Positions 9,035 through 15,878 of a DNA stretch of 64,000 nt are shown here, piece by piece. The notes below the pieces were generated by a model. That model did no database searches, was not told the origin of the DNA, and worked only from the letters and a program-made list of their open reading frames with translations. Both the position numbers and the translations under genes were made by a program. This DNA is from Microbacterium proteolyticum. GTDB taxonomy: Bacteria; Actinomycetota; Actinomycetes; Actinomycetales; Microbacteriaceae. The DNA lies in contig NZ_JAUSZZ010000001.1 in the NCBI RefSeq assembly GCF_030818075.1, positions 3,162,001-3,226,000 on the forward strand, written 5' to 3'. The first letter of the stretch is position 1. Each line of letters begins with the position of its first letter.

Positions 9035-9635
9035 GTGAGGGGTCAAGAAGTGTCGCTTCCGGCGGTTCTGGGCGACACATCCTGACCCCTCATGCGGCGA
9101 AGGGGACGCCGCCGCCCCGCTCCGCGCCCGCGGAGGCGACAAGACGGAGGAGTGAGCGGGAAGGCCCGGGCGTGAGGGGATGCCGCCGGCCCCGCTCCGC
9201 GCGCGTGAGGGGTCAAGAAGTGTCGCTTCCGGCGCTTCTGGGCGACAAAAAGTGACCCCTCACGCGGGAAAGGGGACGCCGCCGCCCCGCTCCGCACGCG
9301 CGAGGAGTCAAGAAGTGTCGCTTCCGGCGGTTCTGGGCGACAAAAAGTGACCCCTCACGCGGGAAAGGGACGCCGCCGCCCCGCTCCGCACGCGCGAGGA
9401 GTCAAGAAGTGTCGCCTCCGGCGCTTCTGAGCGACACATCCTGACCCCTCGCGCCGCGAAGGGGATGGCCCAGCTCCGCGCGCGTGAGGGGTCAAGAAGT
9501 GTCGCTTCCGGCGGTTCTGGGCGACAAAAAGTGACCCCTCACGCGGGAAAGGGGACGCCGCCGCCCCGCTCCGCGCGCGTGAGGGGTCAAGAAGTGTCGC
9601 TTCCGGCGGTTCTGGGCGACAAAAAGTGACCCCTC
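9035..9635. repeat. Six copies of a 58-bp nested palindrome
   Basis: Copies lie at 9035-9092, 9205-9263, 9301-9358, 9395-9451, 9484-9542 and 9579-9635. Each has an outer arm gtgaggggtca pairing with tgacccctcac, and an inner arm tgtcgc pairing with gcgaca, around a ttccggcggttctgg loop. Copies 3 and 4 have a weakened left arm (gaggagtca). The spacers are near-identical GC-rich blocks of about 35-40 bp (gggaaaggggacgccgccgc). All copies have the same orientation. The arms could form cruciform DNA or long RNA hairpins downstream of the antiporter. No protein-coding content is supported. Confidence 0.9.
9121..9203 (+). repeat. Duplicated 3' end of the antiporter gene
   Basis: This segment repeats bases 8949-9031, offset by 172 bp: the last codons for RARGGDKTEE, the TGA and the following GC-rich spacer, up to the next palindrome copy. 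The junction with the preceding palindrome spacer falls in a shared ctccgcgc string, which suggests slippage or microhomology-mediated tandem duplication of a unit spanning the gene end plus palindrome 1. Confidence 0.85.
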
Positions 9636-9871
9636 GCGCGGGGGGCGGCAGAAGGCAGAGGGATGCCGCTTGAAGGCGCGGCGTCGCGCGGCCCGCCGAC
9701 ACGCACGGCGGGCCGCCGCGCCGCATCCGCCGACGCGCGGCCAGCCCTCGCTCGACGGCTCGCCCGGTGCCACACCCCCGTGCGGCGAGATGCGCGGCGA
9801 GCCGCCGTACGACCGCCCGGCCCCGTTACGCCCACCCCCGACCCGCCGCTACGCCCGCGCCCGACCCGCCG
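9636..9871. other. GC-rich gap with a hairpin and a 23-bp tandem pair
   Basis: No gene is supported here. A perfect inverted repeat gcggcccgccg / cggcgggccgc sits at 9688-9698 and 9706-9716 and could end transcription from either side. At the right edge two exact 23-bp units (9837-9859 and 9860-9882, cccgacccgccgctacgccc plus gcg) run into the aroE-like gene, and the second contains its TAG stop. Confidence 0.7.
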
Positions 9872-10684
9872 CTACGCCCGCGAATGCGCCGATGCGCGCT
9901 GCACCTGATCGAGCGTCGGCGTCACGCCGGTGTACCGCGCGAACTGGCCCGCGGCCTGGAGGGCGATGACCTCGGCGCCCGTGATCACGCTCTTCCCCGC
10001 GTTTCGCGCGGCGCGAATGAGCGGCGTCTCCGCCGGGAAGGCGACGACGTCGAAGACGGTGTCCGCCGCGGCGATGTGCGCGGGCGAGAACGCCAGGGCG
10101 TCGGCATCCGGTCCGTCCATGCCGAGCGGAGTGACGTTGACGATGATGCGGGCGCCAGGCTCCGGGTCGTCGGCGACCCATCGGGCGTCATACGTGTGAG
10201 CAAGCGCCGGGCCCGCGTCGGCGTTGCGGGCGAGAACGGTGATGTCTCTGAACCCCGCGCCGTGGAAGGCCGCGACGACGGCCTTGGCCATGCCGCCCGA
10301 TCCGCGGACCAGCACGGATGCCGCCGGGTCGAGCCCGTGGCTCGCGATGAGGTCGGCAATGGCCTCGTAGTCCGTGTTCGACGCGGTGAGCACTCCGTCA
10401 TCGTTGACGATGGTGTTGATCGAGCCGATGGCCGCGGCCGAGGGCTCGATGCGATCGACGAGGGGGATCACGGCCTCCTTGAACGGCATCGACACCGAAC
10501 ACCCCCGGATGCCGAGTGCACGCACGCCCGCGATCGCCGCGGTGATGTCGCTGGTCGTGAACGCCTTGTAAACGAAGTCGATGCCGAGCTCGGCGTAGAG
10601 GAAGTTGTGGAACCGCGTTCCGATGTTGGACGGACGGCCCGACAGCGAGATGCAGAGGGTGGTGTCTTTGCTGAGCTCGGGCAT
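9872..10684 (-). CDS. Shikimate dehydrogenase-like oxidoreductase
   Basis: A 270-residue AroE-fold protein, close to the usual 270-290. The substrate half shows CISLSGRPSNIG near the N-terminus and GCSVSMPFKE (about residues 63-72), whose Lys corresponds to the catalytic Lys of AroE; SNTDYEA supplies the conserved Asp. The Rossmann half begins at LVRGSGGMAKAV (about 125-137), a loosened GxGGxxxA motif. It probably reduces a shikimate- or quinate-like compound with NAD(P)H. The first motif lacks the usual PLxHSxSP form, so it may belong to the shikimate 5-dehydrogenase-like side branch rather than being the housekeeping aroE. The start at 10684 was chosen because the upstream extension runs into repeats. 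It is not obviously in an operon. Confidence 0.8.
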   Translation of the reverse strand: MPELSKDTTLCISLSGRPSNIGTRFHNFLYAELGIDFVYKAFTTSDITAAIAGVRALGIRGCSVSMPFKEAVIPLVDRIEPSAAAIGSINTIVNDDGVLTASNTDYEAIADLIASHGLDPAASVLVRGSGGMAKAVVAAFHGAGFRDITVLARNADAGPALAHTYDARWVADDPEPGARIIVNVTPLGMDGPDADALAFSPAHIAAADTVFDVVAFPAETPLIRAARNAGKSVITGAEVIALQAAGQFARYTGVTPTLDQVQRASAHSRA

Positions 10685-11027
10685 GGGTCTCGTCTCGTCT
10701 CGTCTCGTGGGCGGATCTCTCATGCTACGGCGGGGGCATGCGGGACTCGGATGCAGGCAGCCCGCTACGCCCCCGCAGCGCGCGCCGAGCCCGACGCAGA
10801 CCGCACGCGTACAGAACGCGACGCACGAGCACAGACCGCGACGCACGCGCACAGACCGCGACACAGACCGCGCAGCGCGCGCCGAGCCCGACGCAGACCG
10901 CACGCGCACAGACCGCGACACTGACCGCACAGCACGCCGCACACCGCGCACCGCCACCCACGACGAAGGGCCGGAGCCTTGCGGCATCCGACCCTGTTGG
11001 GGAGACCTCGCGCGGAGGTCCGGACGA
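10685..11027. repeat. Intergenic direct repeats (cacagaccgcgac family)
   Basis: A 35-bp block starting gcagcgcgcgccgagcccga occurs at 10775-10809 and again at 10872-10906. Between and after the copies, 12-bp units cacagaccgcga recur at least four times. Immediately upstream of the aroE-like start is a short gtctc run (about 10687-10705). No coding frame is supported in this gap; the open frames are repeat-driven. Confidence 0.75.
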
Positions 11028-11132
11028 CTACGCGCCGCCGTTGATGACCGACAGGTACGACCCGAAGGGTCGCTCGGTCTCGATGGCGGCGAAGTCGTCG
11101 GCGATGCCCTGGGGCGCGTTCTCGTTCGTCAT
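11028..11132 (-). CDS. Possible 34-residue peptide
   Basis: A short ATG-started ORF. It has an acidic N-terminal part (MTNENAPQGIADDFAAIE) and a distinct neutral C-terminus with FGSYLSVINGGA. The codons end in G/C as in genes here, and the composition is unlike the repeat-driven frames around it. The split into an acidic leader and a small hydrophobic tail resembles ribosomally made peptide precursors, but no modifying enzyme lies in the window. No clear ribosome-binding site is visible, and I do not recognise the family. It lies upstream of the aroE-like gene and downstream of another small gene on the same strand. Confidence 0.35.
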   Translation of the reverse strand: MTNENAPQGIADDFAAIETERPFGSYLSVINGGA

Positions 11133-11194
11133 GGGACGAGTGTGCCCGAGACGGCCGGCGCGAGCGGGACGCTTGACACCGCCTAATCTCTCGC

Positions 11195-11404
11195 CTAACT
11201 AACTACTTCGCTCTCTAGGCTTTCGATGCGCTGCTCGAGGTAGGCGATGTACTCGGCCATGTACGAGAGCTTCGCCTCGAGGCGGTCCAGGCGGGGACTG
11301 ATGTGACCCTGGTTGAAGCTGAAGGGCACCTTGAGCGGGTTGTCGGAGTCGATCTTGGCGATCACCGCGCGCAACCGGTTCGTCTCTCCGGGGACGTTGG
11401 TCAT
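11195..11404 (-). CDS. Small coiled-coil protein, hypothetical
   Basis: A 69-residue ORF with an ATG at 11404. The first 35 residues contain a polar segment (NPLKVPFSFNQGHISPRLDR). The last 35 form a heptad-like amphipathic helix rich in Leu/Glu (LEAKLSYMAEYIAYLEQRIE). This pattern suggests a small oligomerising protein. It has no signal peptide or membrane helix. It lies 23 bp downstream of the YnfA gene on the same strand and may be co-transcribed with it. I do not recognise a named family; the gene-like codon use makes it more likely real than not. Confidence 0.6.
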   Translation of the reverse strand: MTNVPGETNRLRAVIAKIDSDNPLKVPFSFNQGHISPRLDRLEAKLSYMAEYIAYLEQRIESLESEVVS

Positions 11405-11427
11405 GGCGGTCAGCGTACGCTCGCGGT

Positions 11428-11772
11428 TCACTCGGGCACAGGCGTTGACGGCGCGAGCACGATGATGCCCGCACCCACCAGAGCGACGGCCGACCCGAGG
11501 TAATCCCACATCGTGGGCCGGAAGCCGTCGACCACGATGCCCCACGCCAGCGACCCGGCGACGAACACTCCCCCGTAGGCCGCGAGCACGCGCCCGAAAT
11601 GCGCGTCGGGCTGCAGTGCCGCCACGAACCCGTAGGCCCCCAGAGCCAGGATGCCGAGCAAGGCGAGCCACCACCCGCGGTTCTCGCGCACCGCCTGCCA
11701 GATGAGCCACGCTCCGCCGATCTCGGCGACGGCGGCGAGCGCGAAGAGGATGACGATCCGGGCCGTGGTCAT
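11428..11772 (-). CDS. YnfA-family (UPF0060) small membrane protein
   Basis: A 114-residue protein with four hydrophobic helices, the size and layout of the UPF0060/YnfA family, which resembles small multidrug-resistance proteins. The first helix carries [11 protein letters not shown], typical of the family, and the loop [18 protein letters not shown] is the conserved signature. YnfA homologues are thought to act as efflux transporters of cationic compounds in the plasma membrane. The start at 11772 was taken because the overlapping ATG six bases upstream is in another frame and stops after three codons. It is transcribed towards two small ORFs. Confidence 0.88.
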   Translation of the reverse strand: MTTARIVILFALAAVAEIGGAWLIWQAVRENRGWWLALLGILALGAYGFVAALQPDAHFGRVLAAYGGVFVAGSLAWGIVVDGFRPTMWDYLGSAVALVGAGIIVLAPSTPVPE

Positions 11773-11941
11773 TCCGTCATTATGGGGCGGGGTCACGCGG
11801 ACCCGCGGGCTCCGGCAGCGCGCAGGCCTTCGGGAGGAGCGGGTCCGCCGCGCGCCCCGCCCGTCACCGGGAGGAGGACGACCTGACGCCGGTCCCGCAA
11901 CCCCGACGAGGATTCTGTTCACGCTCTGACAGGCTCGCGGA

Positions 11942-12931
11942 ATGAAATCGTTCCGGTGTCGCGTGTGCGGCAATGACCTGTACTTCGAGAACTCGGTCTG
12001 CCTCTCGTGCGGGACGGGACTGGGTTTCTCCCGCGAGGAACGCGAGATCGTTCCGCTGGATGCCGACGGGCGGTACGTGGATGCCGCGGGGCTCGTCTGG
12101 CACGTGTGCCGCAACCTCAACCTGTCGGGGTGCACCTGGCTCTCCCGCTTCGAGGGGGGCCAGTGCTCGGCGTGCGACCTGACGCGCGTCCGCCCCAACG
12201 ACGCGGACGCGAAGGGACTCTCGCAGTTCCCCGTCGCCGAGCGCGCCAAGCGGTGGCTGCTCGTCGACCTCGACCGGCTCGGGTTCCCCGTCGTCGGCAA
12301 GGGCGAGGATTCCGAGCACGGCCTCTGCTTCGATCTGCTGTCGAGCGTCGCCGAGAACGTCACGATCGGTCACGACGACGGCGTCATCACCATCGACCTC
12401 GCCGAGAGCGACGACGCCTACCGCGTGCGGGTGCAGGAGCAGCTCGGCGAGCCGTACCGCACGATGCTCGGCCACTTCCGTCACGAGGTGGGCCACTACA
12501 TGGAGTGGCGGCTGGTCGAGGGCACCGATCGCATCGACGAGGCGCGTCGACTCTTCGGCGACGAGACGGCCGACTACCAGGCGGAGATCGACCGGCACTA
12601 CTCCGAGGGACCGCCCGCGAACTGGTGGGAGCGTTACATCTCCACCTACGCCACAATGCACCCCTACGAGGACTTCGCCGAGACCTGGGCGCACTTCCTC
12701 CACATGACCGACACGGTCGAAACCGCCCACATCTACGGTCTGGCGCGCACGGCCCGCCCCGACGACTGCCCGTCGTTCCGCGCGTTCGTCACCGACACGT
12801 GGATGCCACTGTCCACCGCGCTCAACATGGTCAACCGGTCCATGGGCAAGGCCGACCTGTACCCCTTCGTCATCCCCGACCCCGTGCTCGACAAGTTGGA
12901 CTTCATCGCATCCCTCCGGCCGACGGGCTGA
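11942..12931 (+). CDS. Zinc-ribbon plus zinc metallopeptidase-like protein
   Basis: A 329-residue protein. The N-terminus is a zinc ribbon: [10 protein letters not shown] (Cys about 6 and 9) and SVCLSCGTG (about 20 and 23). A second Cys group occurs near residues 58-80 ([16 protein letters not shown]). The active site is HEVGHYMEW at about residue 180, an HExxH motif with Glu as base; downstream acidic residues in [13 protein letters not shown] may give a third ligand. This matches the putative zinc-binding metallopeptidase family with an N-terminal ribbon. It has no signal peptide and is likely cytosolic; the substrate is unknown. It stands alone between divergent and co-directional genes. 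Confidence 0.85.
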   Translation: MKSFRCRVCGNDLYFENSVCLSCGTGLGFSREEREIVPLDADGRYVDAAGLVWHVCRNLNLSGCTWLSRFEGGQCSACDLTRVRPNDADAKGLSQFPVAERAKRWLLVDLDRLGFPVVGKGEDSEHGLCFDLLSSVAENVTIGHDDGVITIDLAESDDAYRVRVQEQLGEPYRTMLGHFRHEVGHYMEWRLVEGTDRIDEARRLFGDETADYQAEIDRHYSEGPPANWWERYISTYATMHPYEDFAETWAHFLHMTDTVETAHIYGLARTARPDDCPSFRAFVTDTWMPLSTALNMVNRSMGKADLYPFVIPDPVLDKLDFIASLRPTG

Positions 12932-13147
12932 CAGGACGAAGGTCGCGCGCCCCCACCCCGCGCCGGCCGGTCGAGGAGAGGGCGGACCGGGCACTCCGGC
13001 CGCCGGGCGGACCCGGTGACGCGGGCGCCGGGCCGACGCGAACCACGGACCCCGCGTCCGTCAAGGCCCGATCCGCGAGCCGCGCTCCCGCCGTACGGTG
13101 ACGAACCGCTCGGCGGACGCCGGGCGCGGTGCGACGAAAGGATCGAC

Positions 13148-13342
13148 ATGGCCGACAACCCCACCCCCATCGAACTGCAGAAGTATCTCGGCGGCGTGGA
13201 CTACCCCGCGACGAAGGACGACCTCGTCCGCGTCGCTCGTCAGAACGGCGCCCCCGACGACCTCGTCTCCGCCCTTGAGAACGCCGACCGCGACTCGTTC
13301 GACGGCCCGACCGCGGTCAGCAGCGCCGTGTCGGGCAGCTGA
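13148..13342 (+). CDS. DUF2795 domain protein
   Basis: A 64-residue protein whose core (ELQKYLGGVDYPATKDDLVR, then a short helix and LENADRDSFDGPTAV) fits the small actinobacterial DUF2795 family. Members are compact helical proteins of unknown function. The start is supported by a GAAAGGA ribosome-binding site 6 bases upstream. It is immediately followed by the truncated HldE frame, with only 37 bases between stop and next ATG, so it may lie at an old deletion boundary. Confidence 0.85.
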   Translation: MADNPTPIELQKYLGGVDYPATKDDLVRVARQNGAPDDLVSALENADRDSFDGPTAVSSAVSGS

Positions 13343-13379
13343 GAGCGACCGAGGTGTCTGACCGGCGGGGCTCCGAGCG

Positions 13380-14129
13380 ATGGGGCGTCGCCGGCCCCCC
13401 GGTGCCCGCCGCACTCGACGTCGCGGAACGGTCGTGCTCGAGAACGGCGCGGTCACCGGCCGCACCCGCGCCGTACCCGCCGCCGAGCAGCAGGCGTCGG
13501 GAGCGGGCGACACGTTCGCCGCGGCGCTGACCCTGGCACTCTGCGCGGGCGCGTCTCTCCCCCGCGCCGCGACCTTCGCGCAACGGGCCGCCGACGTGGT
13601 CGTGGCGCGGCCGGGCACCGCCGTCTGCACCGCCGCCGACCTCACCGACGACGTCTTGCTCAGCCACATCGAGCTCGCGCGCCGCATCGACGACGAACAC
13701 GCGCGGGGGCGCCGCATCGTCTTCGCGAACGGCTGCTTCGACCTCATCCACCGCGGCCACACCACTCACCTGCACCAGGCCAAGGCGCTCGGCGACGTCC
13801 TCGTCGTTGCCCTCAACGACGACGACTCGGTGCGTCGTCTCAAGGGCGTGGGCCGCCCGGTGAATACCCTCGCCGAGCGCGCCGCCGTGCTGAAGGAGCT
13901 CGGTTGCGTCGACTACGTCACGGCATTCGCCGAGGACTCCCCCGCCGCCCTCATCGAACGGCTCCGCCCCGAGGTCTACACGAAGGGCGGCGACTACACG
14001 CCCGAGATGGTGCCCGAGGCCGAGACCGTCCGCGCGTACGGCGGCGAGGTGCGCATCCTCGACTACCTCCCCCACCGCTCGACCACCGAGACGGTGGCGC
14101 GGATCCGGGCCGGCGCCGAGGGCGGGTGA
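13380..14129 (+). pseudogene. hldE: 5'-truncated HldE (heptose kinase remnant + heptose-1-P adenylyltransferase)
   Basis: The frame begins with about 15 Arg/Pro-rich residues that do not look native, then enters the end of a PfkB sugar-kinase domain at GTVVLENGAV. It contains that family's catalytic SGAGDTFAAAL motif (about residues 39-49). A complete cytidylyltransferase-fold domain follows from FANGCFDLIHRGHTTHLHQA (about 115) to the end; the HxGH-type nucleotide site is present as HRGH. Full bifunctional HldE is about 470-490 residues, so roughly 230 N-terminal kinase residues are missing. The adenylyltransferase half could still work on ADP-heptose synthesis if translated, but no partner genes (gmhA, gmhB, hldD) are nearby. 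Deletion next to the DUF2795 gene is the simplest explanation. Confidence 0.75.
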
Positions 14130-14264
14130 CTTCACGCTGTGCGCATCGTCGTCGCGGGGACACGGCGCATCGCGGCGCTGGCGGACGTGCCGAGGGCGGG
14201 TAGCCGCACGCTGTGCGCATCGTCGTCGCGGGGATTAGGCGCATCGGGCGGAGGGCGGACGTTT
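14117..14264. repeat. 74-bp direct repeat spanning the hldE stop codon
   Basis: The string cgagggcgggt followed by cacgctgtgcgcatcgtcgt and a gcgcatcg tail occurs at 14117 and again at 14191. The first copy includes the TGA of the hldE remnant (14127-14129). The two units are about 85-90% alike by eye. Nothing else is seen in the gap before the lipoprotein gene. Confidence 0.75.
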
Positions 14265-14331
14265 CGCGAGAGCGGGCCATCCGCCATGGACCCCCTCGCG
14301 CTGACCGGGCGGCTCGCCTACGCTTCGCCGC

Positions 14332-14694
14332 ATGAGGAAGATCGGCAGCGTCGCCGCGCTCCTGCTGGCAGTGTGTCTCACCGGGTGCGGGGCGATTCCC
14401 GTCGCGCCGTCGCCGGCACCTTCGCGCACGTCCTCCCCTCCGACACCGGATGCCGTCGCCCAAGAGACCGCCTACCTCTCGGCGCTTCGCGCCCAGCTCC
14501 CCCAGACCGACTTCTCGTCGCCCGGGCTGTGGGTCGACCTCGGTCGCGCGGTCTGCAAGGCCTTCGACAACGGCCTGACTCCCAAAGAGGTCTTCGACTC
14601 GATGCAGGGCGGCGCGATCACGGAGCAGCAGGCGAGCGCGGTCGTCGTGATTTCCGGCATCCACCTCTGTCCGGAGTACGCGCCGACCCCGTGA
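14332..14694 (+). CDS. DUF732-type lipoprotein
   Basis: A 120-residue secreted lipoprotein. The signal peptide (residues 1-20) ends in a lipobox LTGC, so Cys20 would be lipidated. A short Pro/Ser linker follows, then a domain of about 75 residues with the DUF732 pattern: TAYLSALRAQ, the paired Cys in GRAVCKAF and HLCPEY, and an ITEQQASAVV helix. DUF732 proteins are common in actinobacteria; their function is unknown. The two Cys probably form a disulphide outside the membrane. It is monocistronic, about 100 bp from the next gene. Confidence 0.85.
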   Translation: MRKIGSVAALLLAVCLTGCGAIPVAPSPAPSRTSSPPTPDAVAQETAYLSALRAQLPQTDFSSPGLWVDLGRAVCKAFDNGLTPKEVFDSMQGGAITEQQASAVVVISGIHLCPEYAPTP

Positions 14695-14793
14695 CGACGA
14701 CGTTCCCCCGGGCCGCCCCCGCGCCGAACCGGCCGTCGTCGGGCGACAGCGCCGAGAGGGGCGGGCGAACACACGCGCGGCTAACGTGGAAGG

Positions 14794-15252
14794 GTGAGCG
14801 AACCGCAGTGGCATCCGTCTGACGATGGCATCAACTTCCACACCCGCAAGTGGGTGAAGCCCGAAGACCTGAACGCGAACGGCACGCTCTTCGGCGGCAG
14901 CCTGCTGCGGTGGATCGACGAAGAGGCGGCGATCTACGCCATCATTCAGCTCGGCAACTACCGCGTGGTGACGAAGCTCATCTCCGAGATCAACTTCGAG
15001 GCCTCGGCCCTGCAGGGCGACCTGGTCGAGATGGGCCTCACCGCGACCCATTTCGGTCGCACATCTCTCACCATGCGCGCCGTCGTGCGCAACATGATCA
15101 CGCGCAAACGCATCCTCACGATCGAGCGACTGGTGTTCGTGAGCGTCGACGAAGACGGTCGACCGAAGCCGCACGGATACACCGACATCACGTTCGATCG
15201 CGACCGGATGCCGCGGGAGCATCCCGCGACCGGAACCATCCGGCTGGACTGA
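14794..15252 (+). CDS. Acyl-CoA thioesterase (hotdog fold)
   Basis: A 152-residue protein starting at GTG (14794), preceded by a GGAAGG-like ribosome-binding site. NANGTLFGGSLLRWIDEEAA (about residues 28-47) is the hallmark of the YciA/BFIT-type hotdog thioesterases; the Asp in WIDE and the Asn/Gly of the first part form the active-site region. INFEASALQGDLVE and the FGRTSLTMRA strand complete the fold. It should hydrolyse acyl-CoA in the cytoplasm, probably as a homo-hexamer. Chain-length preference cannot be read from sequence. A SelW-like gene follows 66 bp downstream on the same strand. Confidence 0.85.
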   Translation: MSEPQWHPSDDGINFHTRKWVKPEDLNANGTLFGGSLLRWIDEEAAIYAIIQLGNYRVVTKLISEINFEASALQGDLVEMGLTATHFGRTSLTMRAVVRNMITRKRILTIERLVFVSVDEDGRPKPHGYTDITFDRDRMPREHPATGTIRLD

Positions 15253-15318
15253 CAACGGCGATGCGTCGCCGGCGGTGACCCCGCCGCCCAGGAACCGCTG
15301 ACCAGGAGGAGAGCCAGG

Positions 15319-15618
15319 ATGCCGCACACCATTCGAGTCGTCTACTGCACGCAATGCGCCTGGATGCTACGGGCCGCGTGGGTCGCCCAGGAGATGCTCT
15401 CGACCTTTCAGAACGAGCTGATGGGCGGCGGCGCGACGCTCGTCCCCGGCACCGGCGGGATCTTCGAGATCTACGCCGACGACGCGCGCGTGTGGTCCCG
15501 GAAGGACGATGGAGGATTTCCGGACATCGTCGAGCTGAAGCGTCGGGTCCGCGACGTCATCGCACCGGAGCGGAAGCTCGGGCACGCGGATCGCGCAGCG
15601 CGAGCGGCCACGCCGTAG
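15319..15618 (+). CDS. SelT/SelW/SelH (Rdx) family thioredoxin-like protein
   Basis: A 99-residue Rdx-family protein. VVYCTQCAWMLRAAWVAQEM (residues 7-26) gives the CxxC redox pair at Cys10 and Cys13, where eukaryotic homologues have Cys-x-x-Sec. TGGIFEIYADDARVWSRKDDGGFPD matches the conserved second half of the family. It is likely a small cytosolic thiol oxidoreductase with unknown partners. A GAGGAG-type ribosome-binding site precedes the ATG. The C-terminal 20 residues are Ala/Arg-rich and probably unstructured. Confidence 0.88.
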   Translation: MPHTIRVVYCTQCAWMLRAAWVAQEMLSTFQNELMGGGATLVPGTGGIFEIYADDARVWSRKDDGGFPDIVELKRRVRDVIAPERKLGHADRAARAATP

Positions 15619-15878
15619 CCCCGACGTCGGCGGCGTGCCAGGGGTGCTGTCGGTCTCGCTGACGGGCGCGTCGGGCGGTCCCGCTTCTCCCGCTGAGCGG
15701 TGCGCCCGGCAGGGCCTTTCCTCCAACTGGCGGGTGCGCACGGCGGCGCCGCTCCTCGCGCCGGCGGCGCACGCCAGGCGATGCCGCTGCTGGCGCCAGC
15801 GGGCACGCCAGGCGGCGCCACTGCTCGCGCCAGCGGGCACGCCAGGCGGTGCACCTGGCGCCAGCAGCGGCGCCGCTC
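15619..15878. repeat. GC-rich direct repeats (gcgggcacgccaggcgg)
   Basis: Between two convergent genes, variants of the string gcgccagcgggcacgccaggcgg recur three to four times (about 15760-15860), partly self-complementary through ggcgcc and tggcgcca. They may form hairpins that act as a terminator for both genes. No gene is supported in this gap. Confidence 0.65.

Noticed and set aside
9043..9835. Several minus-strand ORFs with a repeated RRKRHFLTP-type sequence
   Set aside because: They are translations of the palindromic element; frames change between copies and no start signal is conserved.
14958..15354. Long antisense ORFs over the thioesterase, arg, phe and his genes
   Set aside because: Shadows of high-GC coding sequence; they lack starts, motifs and gene-like third-position bias.
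15319..15618. Selenoprotein reading of the SelW-like gene
   Set aside because: The redox motif is CTQC with two ordinary Cys codons and no in-frame TGA.
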